A stretch of 64,000 nt of DNA. It comes from Nitrospira sp. (GTDB taxonomy: Bacteria > Nitrospirota > Nitrospiria > Nitrospirales > Nitrospiraceae). A model generated the notes under the pieces. That model was not told where the DNA came from, searched no databases, and saw only the letters and a program-made list of their open reading frames with translations. The DNA lies in contig JAUYAO010000052.1 in the NCBI GenBank assembly GCA_030692565.1, forward strand, positions 1 to 64,000, read 5' to 3'. Position 1 is the first letter of the stretch. Every line of letters begins with the position of its first letter. Position numbers and translations under genes: made by a program. This document shows, piece by piece, positions 57,419 through 64,000 of this stretch.

Positions 57419-57594
57419 CGCGATCTGGTTGCCCGAACTAGATGTTAACTGGTAGTCAAAGTTCTCATTGGTCGTTGAGTCGACAACTACATCTCGCCCC
57501 GAGATTGCAAACGTAACTCCCCTCTCTCGGCTCAAGAAGTCTCTGAACCGCCCAATCGCTTCTTCTTCCCACTGATCTTTGGCCGTATATTGCC
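57419..57594 (-). pseudogene. 5' part of the gene split by the insertion sequence
   Basis: Read on the minus strand from 57594, the frame gives about 58 codons: QYTAKDQWEEEAIGRFRDFL, SRERGVTFAISGRDVVVDST, TNENFDYQLTSSSGNQIA. A stop TAA lies just before (57595-57597) and no start codon is seen, so the 5' end is also lost, near the displaced glnE tail. It joins in frame with the fragment at 55167-55611. The two give about 206 residues of an unknown protein. Confidence 0.55.
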
Positions 57595-57647
57595 TTTAAA
57601 GAGGGATGATAATGGGACAAGCTACTTTCTAAGAACGAAAGCTTTTC

Positions 57648-57830
57648 TCATAACGTCCCAAATGTCCTCTCAAAGAATTCCTTCGTCTGCTTCATATGCT
57701 GCTCAATATCTGTTTGCAAATATCTCGCTCCTGCTTGCCCGTCGTCTGTCGTGTAGCCGACGCGGCGGGCTAGGAAGATGAGTTCTTCTGAGTCGGGCGG
57801 GGGGAGCACCAAGTCCTTCGTGTTGCACGC
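57648..57830 (-). pseudogene. Displaced second copy of the glnE-like 3' end
   Basis: On the minus strand this codes for about 58 residues, TKDLVLPPPDSEELIFLARR, VGYTTDDGQAGARYLQTDIE, QHMKQTKEFFERTFGTL and stop. They closely match the last 58 residues of the gene at 59066-61327, which end ERTFGRL. Most DNA differences keep the residue, so this tail diverged as part of a working gene. It has no start and runs out near 57830, next to the fic stop. The two tails flank fic as direct repeats. Confidence 0.8.
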
Positions 57831-57846
57831 GCCATGTATTGCCTCA

Positions 57847-58968
57847 TCAGTGTTCGCTCGACTCTTTGAGCATGCTTAGCCAGTACCGTGTGTGTTTCAG
57901 TTCGCCGGTTTTGTGGAACACGCCCTTCTCCACAAGATCTTGCATGTCTCTGGTGGCGGTGGCTCTGGAGGTGTTGGTGATCTTCAGGTAGTTCTCCGCG
58001 CTCAGACCGCCTGTAAACCCTTCCAGCCCTTCTCGAAACATGCGTGCGAGCACTTTCTCTTGTCGGGGATTGAGTTGGCCTCGTAGGCGGTCGTACAGCT
58101 TGGTCTTCTCAATGAGAAAGTCGATGAATCGCTGCGTGTAGCGTTGTGCCTCCAATACTGTCTGGGCGAAATAGACCAGCCAGTCGGTGATCTTCAGATG
58201 CTTGTTATTGGCTTCGAGGGCCTTGTAGTACGCTGAGCGGTTCTTGCAGATCGTGTGCGAGAGGGCGATCAATGTCGGCTGGCCGAGACATTGGGATAAC
58301 GACTTTTCCGACAGGGCCCGTCCAATCCGCCCGTTGCCGTCTTCGAATGGATGGACTGAGACAAAGTGGAGGTGCGCAATCCCGGCCCGTGTCAGAGCGG
58401 GGAGAGGCTGTGATCCGCTTGGCGACGTGTGGTTGAACCAGGCGAAGAACTGATTCATCTCCGCTTTCATGGTTTTCGCCAGAGGTGCTTCAAAATGGAC
58501 TTTTGGTTTTCCGATGGGGCCCGAGACGACCTGCATGGGGTCCGCACCTGTTCTGTAGGCGCCGATGCATCTCAGATCCTTCCGACCCTGTGCCAGCATC
58601 CCGTGCCAGGTGAACAATTGTTTCTCGGATAAGGGGCTGTCGTAGTGCCGATACAGATCGGTCATCATGGCCGCAATGCCTTGCTCGGCAGCGGGAATTT
58701 TGCGGTTGTCCGTTTCGAGCCCGAAGTTTCGACGCAGCGACGACTGGACGGAATCCCGATTGAGCATCGCTCCTTCGATTTCCGATGTCGTCACTGCTTC
58801 CGTGCTGATGAGATCGATCATCAGACGGGTTTTGTTCTCTCCCGTCAGATGCTTGACGGCACCATGTACGATGCCCGCTTCATGCAGAAATCGAGTTTCG
58901 TGAGGAGCCAATGCCTCCCTCTCGTAGGTGAAGGCTGGCCATCCGTCTTGTTGCCAATTCCAAGTCAT
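57847..58968 (-). CDS. Fic-domain protein with N-terminal inhibitory helix
   Basis: Fic enzymes usually attach AMP to a target protein. The 373-residue protein has the full motif HPFEDGNGRIGR near residue 206. The inhibitory helix motif TTSEIEG near 60 (S/T-x-x-x-E-G) marks a class II enzyme that blocks itself. A winged-helix domain lies at the C-terminus (ATATRDMQDLVEKGVFHKTG). The start is ATG 58968; short inverted TGAGTTA and TAACTCA blocks lie upstream at 59010-59040. It lies between two copies of the glnE-like tail, so it was probably acquired. Confidence 0.92.
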   Translation of the reverse strand: MTWNWQQDGWPAFTYEREALAPHETRFLHEAGIVHGAVKHLTGENKTRLMIDLISTEAVTTSEIEGAMLNRDSVQSSLRRNFGLETDNRKIPAAEQGIAAMMTDLYRHYDSPLSEKQLFTWHGMLAQGRKDLRCIGAYRTGADPMQVVSGPIGKPKVHFEAPLAKTMKAEMNQFFAWFNHTSPSGSQPLPALTRAGIAHLHFVSVHPFEDGNGRIGRALSEKSLSQCLGQPTLIALSHTICKNRSAYYKALEANNKHLKITDWLVYFAQTVLEAQRYTQRFIDFLIEKTKLYDRLRGQLNPRQEKVLARMFREGLEGFTGGLSAENYLKITNTSRATATRDMQDLVEKGVFHKTGELKHTRYWLSMLKESSEH

Positions 58969-59065
58969 GAGCGATACCAGTGTTTGTATGGCTCATAATA
59001 TACCACTCTGATGAGTTATAAAAGGACTTCCTGTAACTCATGGGGCGACGGGGCTCTTGATGGGG

Positions 59066-61327
59066 CTATAGACGTCCGAATGTCCGTTCGAAAAACTCTT
59101 TGGTCAGCTTCATATGCTGCTCAATGTCCGTTTGCAAATGTCTGGCTCCCGCTTGCCAGTCGTCGGTGGTGTAGCCGACGCGGCGGGCTAGGAAGATGAA
59201 TTCTTCCGAGTCTGCCGGGGGGAGCACCAAGTCCTTCGCATTGCCGCGGACCATGCGGAGGCCGTCGATGAGCATGCGGATGAAGAGATAGGCTTTGCGC
59301 AATTGCTCGCCGTCCTGCCTGGTGACTAACCCACATTCCACCAATCCCGCTAAGGCCTGCATCGTGTTGGGCGTCCGCAAGATCCGCTGCTCATGCCCGT
59401 GCATCACTTGCAGATATTGCACGGCGTATTCGATATCGACGAGGCCGCCGGCGCTGTGTTTCACGTTCACCGTGCCCGGCTCGACGAGCTGCTTCAATTG
59501 CGCCCGGCGCAGATCCAGCGCCGTGGGGAGATCCCAGGGCTCGCCGCCGTAGACGTAGTGATCCCGGTGGGCTTCGACCTGTTTGCCGAGGGCGGTGTCG
59601 CCGGCGACGGTGCGGAGCTTGATCATAGACTGGCGTTCAAACGGCGCGGCTAAGCCGGTCGGGCTGTAGTAGCTGATGATTTCTTCGAGCGGGTTGGTCA
59701 GGGAGCCTTTGCCGCCGTGGGGGCGCAGGCGGATGTCGAGGTGGAAGATGCCTTCCACTTTGGCCTCGATCCACTGCAAGAGTTCCTGCGCGAGCCGTTC
59801 GAAGTATTCGCTGTTTTCGATGCCCTGCTTGCCGCTGGTGCGTCCGGTTCCGCCGTAGACGAAGAGGACTTCGATGTCGGAGGCGTAGCCCAGTTCGCGG
59901 CCGCCGAATTTCCCCTGGCCCAGGATGGTAAAGGGGCAGGGTTTCTTGTTCGCCAGTTTCGGCGCGCCGTACTGTTTCTCCAGCTTGGCCTGGCAATCGC
60001 GCAGGCTGCGGCTCACGATGACTTCGGCCAGTTCGGTCAGGGCCAGGGAGAAATCAGCCAGGCCGGAGGATTCGACCATGTGTTTCATGTCGATCCGAAA
60101 CAGCTCCTGATCCTTGAACCGGTTCAAGGCTTCTTTGCGGGCCTCGTCGGTCTTGGCCTTGTCCACGAGCTTGTCGAGTTCCTTCCGCAGCGCGGCTTGC
60201 GGCTTGATGAGCGGGGCGTCGCGGTAATGTTGCAGCAGCGGCAGGAGATTGCCGTGCTGGCGGCGGAGGAAGTCTTCCCACAAAAAGTCGCTGGTGCCGA
60301 GCAGCCGGGCGAGGAGGGGGAAGGTCTTCTTATCGCCTAGGAAGGCGAGGGCCTGCTGCTGGGCCTTGCCCTTGGTGTCTTGCACGGTGAGGTCGAGGAA
60401 TTGATCGAAGGCTTCAAGGGCTTTGGCCGGGTCCGGCGCCCAGGTGAGGGCGTGGGTGAATTGCTTGATGAGAACGGCGGTCAGGCGCAAGTGTTGTTGA
60501 TCGGCCGGGTCGGTCAGCTTCTGCCCGTGGCGATTGCGAACGTAAAAACGATCGTGCAGCTTGCCGTCTTCGATCGCGAACTGCGCTTTGTCGATATAGA
60601 TGTTGCGCATGGCGAGCGCGTTGGCGAAGGCATACAGAAACGCGGGCGTGTCGTCCGATTGAATGTCCATCACCGTGTCGGTGGGGGACTGGCTGTTATC
60701 GAACGTAATGTGGACGGTGTGGAGCAGACCGGCGAACGTACTGCGCCGCTTGCCGAGCTGCTCGACCAGCTGGCGATTCACGACCTGGCGCGCTTCGTCG
60801 AATTCGCCGGCATCGAGTCGCTTCAGGAGGGCGGTCAGTTCGCCGATGAGGCGCTGGTGATCTTCCGGCCCGAAGGGAATGCCGCGTCCCGGTTCGACGC
60901 GAAAGACATCCACGATCTTTTTCCGGCTCAAGCCCGGCCGTCCTTTGGGGCGGATGCGCGGGCCGCCCGCATAACTGCTGCGGGTCGTGGCTGGGGCCGC
61001 GCTCTCGGCAAAGGTGTAGATCTGGCCTTCTTCGATGTTCAGCCCGAAGGCGGAGAGCAGGCCGCAGATGTTGGCAAAGGCGGAAAAGTAATCGTAGGCC
61101 ACGAGCGTCAGATCGAAATGCTGATCCGTCCGCTCTGCAATGGTGACTTCGCAGGGATGATCGGGGGTCAGTTGCGCGGCGAGGCGAACGTGCCCGGCGA
61201 TGATGGCCGGTTCGAATCGGCGGAAGTATTCCCGATCCATGCGGCTCAGAAAATCCTGAAGGATATCAGGCTCGACGTCGGAGCAGAGGGCACTCACCGC
61301 TTGTTTGAGCTGTTCATCGAGGGGCAT
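59066..61327 (-). CDS. glnE: ACT-domain GlnE-like nucleotidyltransferase
   Basis: The 753-residue protein has two ACT-like segments (about residues 78-120 and 215-280, the latter with TVMDIQSDDTPAFLYAFANA), a helical region, and one GlnE-type nucleotidyltransferase domain with the C-terminal helical part. The domain motif is LGQGKFGGRELGYASDIEVLF near 460. Family members normally have Asp-x-Asp here, but this protein has Asp-x-Glu. DIRLRPHGGKG and GGLVDIEYAVQYL are kept. Normal GlnE has two such domains and about 950 residues. The 3' end has a displaced copy beyond fic. Activity is uncertain; a glutamine-sensing regulatory half is possible. Confidence 0.8.
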   Translation of the reverse strand: MPLDEQLKQAVSALCSDVEPDILQDFLSRMDREYFRRFEPAIIAGHVRLAAQLTPDHPCEVTIAERTDQHFDLTLVAYDYFSAFANICGLLSAFGLNIEEGQIYTFAESAAPATTRSSYAGGPRIRPKGRPGLSRKKIVDVFRVEPGRGIPFGPEDHQRLIGELTALLKRLDAGEFDEARQVVNRQLVEQLGKRRSTFAGLLHTVHITFDNSQSPTDTVMDIQSDDTPAFLYAFANALAMRNIYIDKAQFAIEDGKLHDRFYVRNRHGQKLTDPADQQHLRLTAVLIKQFTHALTWAPDPAKALEAFDQFLDLTVQDTKGKAQQQALAFLGDKKTFPLLARLLGTSDFLWEDFLRRQHGNLLPLLQHYRDAPLIKPQAALRKELDKLVDKAKTDEARKEALNRFKDQELFRIDMKHMVESSGLADFSLALTELAEVIVSRSLRDCQAKLEKQYGAPKLANKKPCPFTILGQGKFGGRELGYASDIEVLFVYGGTGRTSGKQGIENSEYFERLAQELLQWIEAKVEGIFHLDIRLRPHGGKGSLTNPLEEIISYYSPTGLAAPFERQSMIKLRTVAGDTALGKQVEAHRDHYVYGGEPWDLPTALDLRRAQLKQLVEPGTVNVKHSAGGLVDIEYAVQYLQVMHGHEQRILRTPNTMQALAGLVECGLVTRQDGEQLRKAYLFIRMLIDGLRMVRGNAKDLVLPPADSEEFIFLARRVGYTTDDWQAGARHLQTDIEQHMKLTKEFFERTFGRL

Positions 61328-61545
61328 GGCAATCGAATCCTCATTAGCTGTCAGTTGCCGCAGTATACCGGAACGCTTTCATTGTGTGGAGATGCTTGGG
61401 TCAGTATAATGCCGCCCCATGAATGTCAGGATGTTGAAAATGCCGCTCTTTCCACCCGCCCTGCCCCGGCGCGCCGAGACGCGCCCGTCACCGAGCGTCG
61501 TTCTCGCTTCGTTCGGAACAGTCGCAGTGCCTGTAGGGGATTTAC
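61328..61545. other. Divergent spacer between the two GlnE-like genes
   Basis: These 218 bases separate two divergent genes and must hold both promoters. I could not identify a convincing -35/-10 pair or a sigma-54 site on either strand. TAGGGGA at 61534-61540 is the ribosome-binding site of the plus-strand gene. Confidence 0.4.
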
Positions 61546-63297
61546 TTGGGTACTAATAAGAAGCCACATCGACGGTTGTCTCCAGGGACGACCCCTCCCA
61601 AGTCTGATCGAGGAGACGTTCTGTCAATTTCCGGTAAGCCCGATCCTCGTCCGGTGCTGCTGGCGACGGAGCGGGATTCCAAGCAAATCGAGGCGATTCT
61701 GTCCGCCTATCACCTGCACGATATCGAGCAGGCCGACCGGAATCTTCAGGCGATGGCGGGCGAGCCCCACCATCGGCGTCAGCTGGCCGAGATCCTTCCG
61801 ATCCTGCTGGATTCCATTTCGAGAACCGCCGACCCTGACCAAGCGTTGAACCATTGGGAACGGTTGTTCGGCGAAGTCACCCGCTCCTCCTTTCTCGACT
61901 ATCTGCGCAGTTCGCCGCGCATGCTCGATCTGCTTTGCACGATCTTCGGTAACAGCGATGCGCTGGCGTTTACCGTCATTCGCGACCCCATGCTGGTCTA
62001 TTGGCTGTCGGAAGAGGCGGTGTTGTCGAAGCCGCCTGCCCGGAAGGAGCTGGAAGCGGCGCTGCATAAGAGCCTGGCGCATCTGACGGTGAAGGAGATG
62101 AAGCTGGAGGCGCTGCGCCGGTTCCGCCGGCGGGAGATGCTGCGCATCGGCGTGCGCGATCTGTTGCGGCTGTCGCCCGTGCCGGAGACGACGGCCTTGC
62201 TCTCGGATCTGGCGAGTCTGTTGATCCATGCGGCCTACGAGATCGTCGATGCCGACCTGCGGCGGCAGTACGGCGTGCCGATGCACAGGACGAAGCAGGG
62301 GCGGTGGGTGGAGACGGGGTTTGCCGTGATGGGCATGGGAAAGCTCGGCGGCCATGAGCTGAACTACAGCTCGGATGTCGATTTGATCTATGTCTACGCG
62401 TCCCATGACGGGGAGACGAAGGCGCCGCGCGGCAAGCAGGCGGTGAAACCCGGCGCCGTCGGCATCTCCAGTGAGGAATATTTCGAGATCCTCTCGCGCG
62501 AACTGACGAAGGCCCTGGTCGAGCAAACGCGTGAAGGCTACGTCTTTCGCGTGGACCTGCGCCTGCGGGCCGAAGGATCGGTGGGACAATTGGCCCGGTC
62601 GCTCGACGACTACAAGAAGTATTACTCTACCAGGGGCGTGGTGTGGGAACGGCTGGCGCTGCTGAAGGCCTGGCCGGTGGCCGGCTCTATGGACGTCGGG
62701 CTGGCGTTTTTGAAGATGGTGAAGCCGTTTATTTTTGGATTGCCTAAAGAGAAGATCGATCTCCCCGGCGCGTTGGCCATTGTGCAGGATGTGCGGGGCG
62801 TGAAGGATATGATCGATGTGAAAATGGTCGATCGCGGCCACGAACGGCGCAACGTGAAGCTCGGCATCGGCGGTATCAGGGAGATCGAGTTTTTTGTGCA
62901 GACGGTGCAGGTGATCGCGGGGAAGAAAGTGACGGGGTTGTTGGACCGGAGCACGCTCGGCGCGCTGAACCGGTTCGTCCGTTACAAGCTCATCTCGCCC
63001 CGGGAGCGGGATGACCTGGCCGCCGCCTATGTCTTTCTCCGCGATGTGGAGCACAAACTGCAAATGGTCCAGGATTTCCAGACTCATGCGTTGCCCGATT
63101 CAGCGGAGGAGCTGGAACGCTGCGCCATCCGCGGGGGCTATGACACGGACGACCGGGTCAAAGGCGTCGCTCAATTCAATGCCGACCACCAACGCCACAC
63201 GGGACTCGTCAATCAATTCTTCCGCGCTTTCTACTACGACTCCAAGACCTCGCCCGTCCTCAAGGCAACGATGCGACTGGTCACAGCCTCCCGATAG
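61546..63297 (+). CDS. Single-domain GlnE-like adenylyltransferase
   Basis: The 583-residue protein matches one half of glutamine synthetase adenylyltransferase/adenylyl-removing enzyme. The nucleotidyltransferase motif GMGKLGGHELNYSSDVDLIY near residue 263 keeps the Asp-x-Asp pair. RVDLRLRAEGSVGQLARSL near 340 and GIGGIREIEFFVQTVQ near 442 follow, with a C-terminal helical domain. TTG 61546 after TAGGGGA (61534-61540) is the likely start. With the divergent gene it may make up a split GlnE acting on Tyr397 of GlnA. It converges on groL. Confidence 0.85.
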   Translation: MGTNKKPHRRLSPGTTPPKSDRGDVLSISGKPDPRPVLLATERDSKQIEAILSAYHLHDIEQADRNLQAMAGEPHHRRQLAEILPILLDSISRTADPDQALNHWERLFGEVTRSSFLDYLRSSPRMLDLLCTIFGNSDALAFTVIRDPMLVYWLSEEAVLSKPPARKELEAALHKSLAHLTVKEMKLEALRRFRRREMLRIGVRDLLRLSPVPETTALLSDLASLLIHAAYEIVDADLRRQYGVPMHRTKQGRWVETGFAVMGMGKLGGHELNYSSDVDLIYVYASHDGETKAPRGKQAVKPGAVGISSEEYFEILSRELTKALVEQTREGYVFRVDLRLRAEGSVGQLARSLDDYKKYYSTRGVVWERLALLKAWPVAGSMDVGLAFLKMVKPFIFGLPKEKIDLPGALAIVQDVRGVKDMIDVKMVDRGHERRNVKLGIGGIREIEFFVQTVQVIAGKKVTGLLDRSTLGALNRFVRYKLISPRERDDLAAAYVFLRDVEHKLQMVQDFQTHALPDSAEELERCAIRGGYDTDDRVKGVAQFNADHQRHTGLVNQFFRAFYYDSKTSPVLKATMRLVTASR

Positions 63298-63315
63298 TTC
63301 CTGCGCTGAAAACAC

Positions 63316-63352
63316 GAAGGCCCCGGCGGGATCACCGCCGGGGCCTTCTGTT
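63316..63352. terminator. Bidirectional terminator between the GlnE-like gene and groL
   Basis: A perfect 14-bp GC-rich stem (63316-63329 with 63335-63348) with loop GATCA lies between two convergent genes. TGTTGC follows on the plus side. The minus side reads GTGTTTTC, a better T-run, so it probably serves groL mainly. Confidence 0.75.
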
Positions 63353-63381
63353 GCTGCACGCGGGGCGTGATCAGCTAAATC

Positions 63382-64000
63382 TTAGTACATCCCTTCCATG
63401 CCGTGGTTGTGGCCGCCGTGGCCACCGCCTGCAGCTTCCTTCTTCTCTTCGGGGATGTCGGTGATCATGACTTCGGTGGTGAGCATCAAGCCCGCCACGG
63501 AGGCCGCGTTCTGCAATGCGCAGCGCGACACCTTGGTCGGGTCGATGATGCCGGCCTTGATCATGTCCACATACTCTTCCGTTGCCGCGTTGTACCCGGC
63601 GCTGGGGTTCTTGTCGTTGCGCACTTTCTCGACAACGACGGAGCCTTCCATTCCGGCGTTCACCACGATTTGACGAATCGGCTCTTCGAGGGCGCGGCGG
63701 ATGATGTTCACACCCACCTGCTGCTCGGGGATCAACTTGAGCGAACCCAGCGCGTCGATGCAACGGAGATAGGCTGTTCCACCGCCGGGCACGATGCCTT
63801 CTTCGACGGCTGCCTTGGTCGCGTGGAGGGCGTCCTCGACGCGGGCTTTCTTTTCCTTCATTTCGGTCTCGGTCGCGGCGCCGACGTTGATGACGGCCAC
63901 GCCGCCGACGATCTTGGCAAGGCGCTCCTGGAGCTTCTCGCGATCGTAGTCGGAGGTCGTCTCTTCGATCTGGGCCTTGATCTGCTTCACGCGGCCTTCG
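63382..64000 (-). CDS. groL: Chaperonin GroEL, C-terminal part (partial)
   Basis: GroEL is the ATP-driven folding chamber. The gene runs beyond the right edge of the window; the visible 205 codons cover the end of the apical domain and the intermediate and equatorial domains. Motifs include [40 protein letters not shown] and [20 protein letters not shown]. The C-terminal tail is [15 protein letters not shown], with histidines mixed into the usual Gly-Gly-Met repeat. Confidence 0.96.
   Translation of the reverse strand, partial: EGRVKQIKAQIEETTSDYDREKLQERLAKIVGGVAVINVGAATETEMKEKKARVEDALHATKAAVEEGIVPGGGTAYLRCIDALGSLKLIPEQQVGVNIIRRALEEPIRQIVVNAGMEGSVVVEKVRNDKNPSAGYNAATEEYVDMIKAGIIDPTKVSRCALQNAASVAGLMLTTEVMITDIPEEKKEAAGGGHGGHNHGMEGMY

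Noticed and set aside
60380-61849. A 489-codon open frame on the plus strand opposite the ACT-GlnE-like gene
   Set aside because: It is the antisense shadow of a GC-rich gene with clear ACT and nucleotidyltransferase motifs; the plus-strand protein has low-complexity composition and no family pattern.
61624-63087. A 487-codon minus-strand frame opposite the plus-strand GlnE-like gene
   Set aside because: The real gene on the plus strand has all family motifs; the antisense product is Gln/His/Arg-rich and without a domain.

Overview
The window reads like a chromosome segment of a Nitrospira-type bacterium (phylum Nitrospirota), a Gram-negative nitrite oxidiser. This is inferred from content: LPS-export and type IV pilus genes, and a compact nitrogen block that joins ammonium transport, PII, glutamine synthetase, a formate/nitrite transporter, cyanate hydratase and a siroheme nitrite reductase. 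No database search was possible. 

Layout. (1) 1-15.8 kb: the end of tuf, then an S10-spc-alpha ribosomal protein operon (rpsJ to rplQ) with secY, adk, map, infA, rpmJ and rpoA, all on the plus strand and closed by a strong terminator. (2) 15.8-21.0 kb: lptC-lptA-lptB-rpoN-hpf-rapZ, the usual LPS-export/sigma-54 neighbourhood but without ptsN. (3) 21.0-27.7 kb: a promoter, a small MerR-type gene, pilMNOPQ and aroB. (4) 27.7-43.7 kb: the nitrogen block. It opens with a GAF-GAF-ANTAR RNA-binding antiterminator gene, followed by nadE, an outer-membrane barrel gene, amtB, glnB, glnD, glnA, a nitrite/formate channel gene, cynS, a small ORF, nirA and a CBS-domain gene. (5) 43.7-55.1 kb: an accessory stretch with a SufR-like regulator, lipoproteins, a globin, GDPD, an old yellow enzyme, TPMT, an amine oxidase, a tandem glycosyltransferase and two families of degenerate intergenic repeats. 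(6) 55.1-59.1 kb: a nested pair of IS3-type insertion sequences that splits a gene, a Fic gene, and a second, displaced copy of a glnE-like 3' end. (7) 59.1-64 kb: two divergent GlnE-like genes and the 3' end of groL. 

Main discovery. Five leaders in the nitrogen block carry paired hairpins with six-base loops, as expected for ANTAR-protein targets. They lie before nadE, before the barrel gene, twice before the nitrite channel gene, and before nirA. Every second hairpin has a loop fitting AAWGRC closed by a C-G pair. In four of the five, the loop and 3' arm of the second hairpin also form the 5' arm of an intrinsic terminator. In the fifth they can pair with the start codon instead. With the ANTAR gene immediately upstream, this looks like a self-contained antitermination regulon for nitrite, cyanate and ammonium assimilation. 

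How the genes work together. AmtB and the nitrite/formate channel bring in nitrogen. CynS and NirA turn cyanate and nitrite into ammonium, and GlnA fixes it into glutamine. GlnB, GlnD and the GlnE-like enzymes report nitrogen status: GlnA has the adenylylation tyrosine at position 397 and GlnB has Tyr51. NadE spends glutamine to make NAD.
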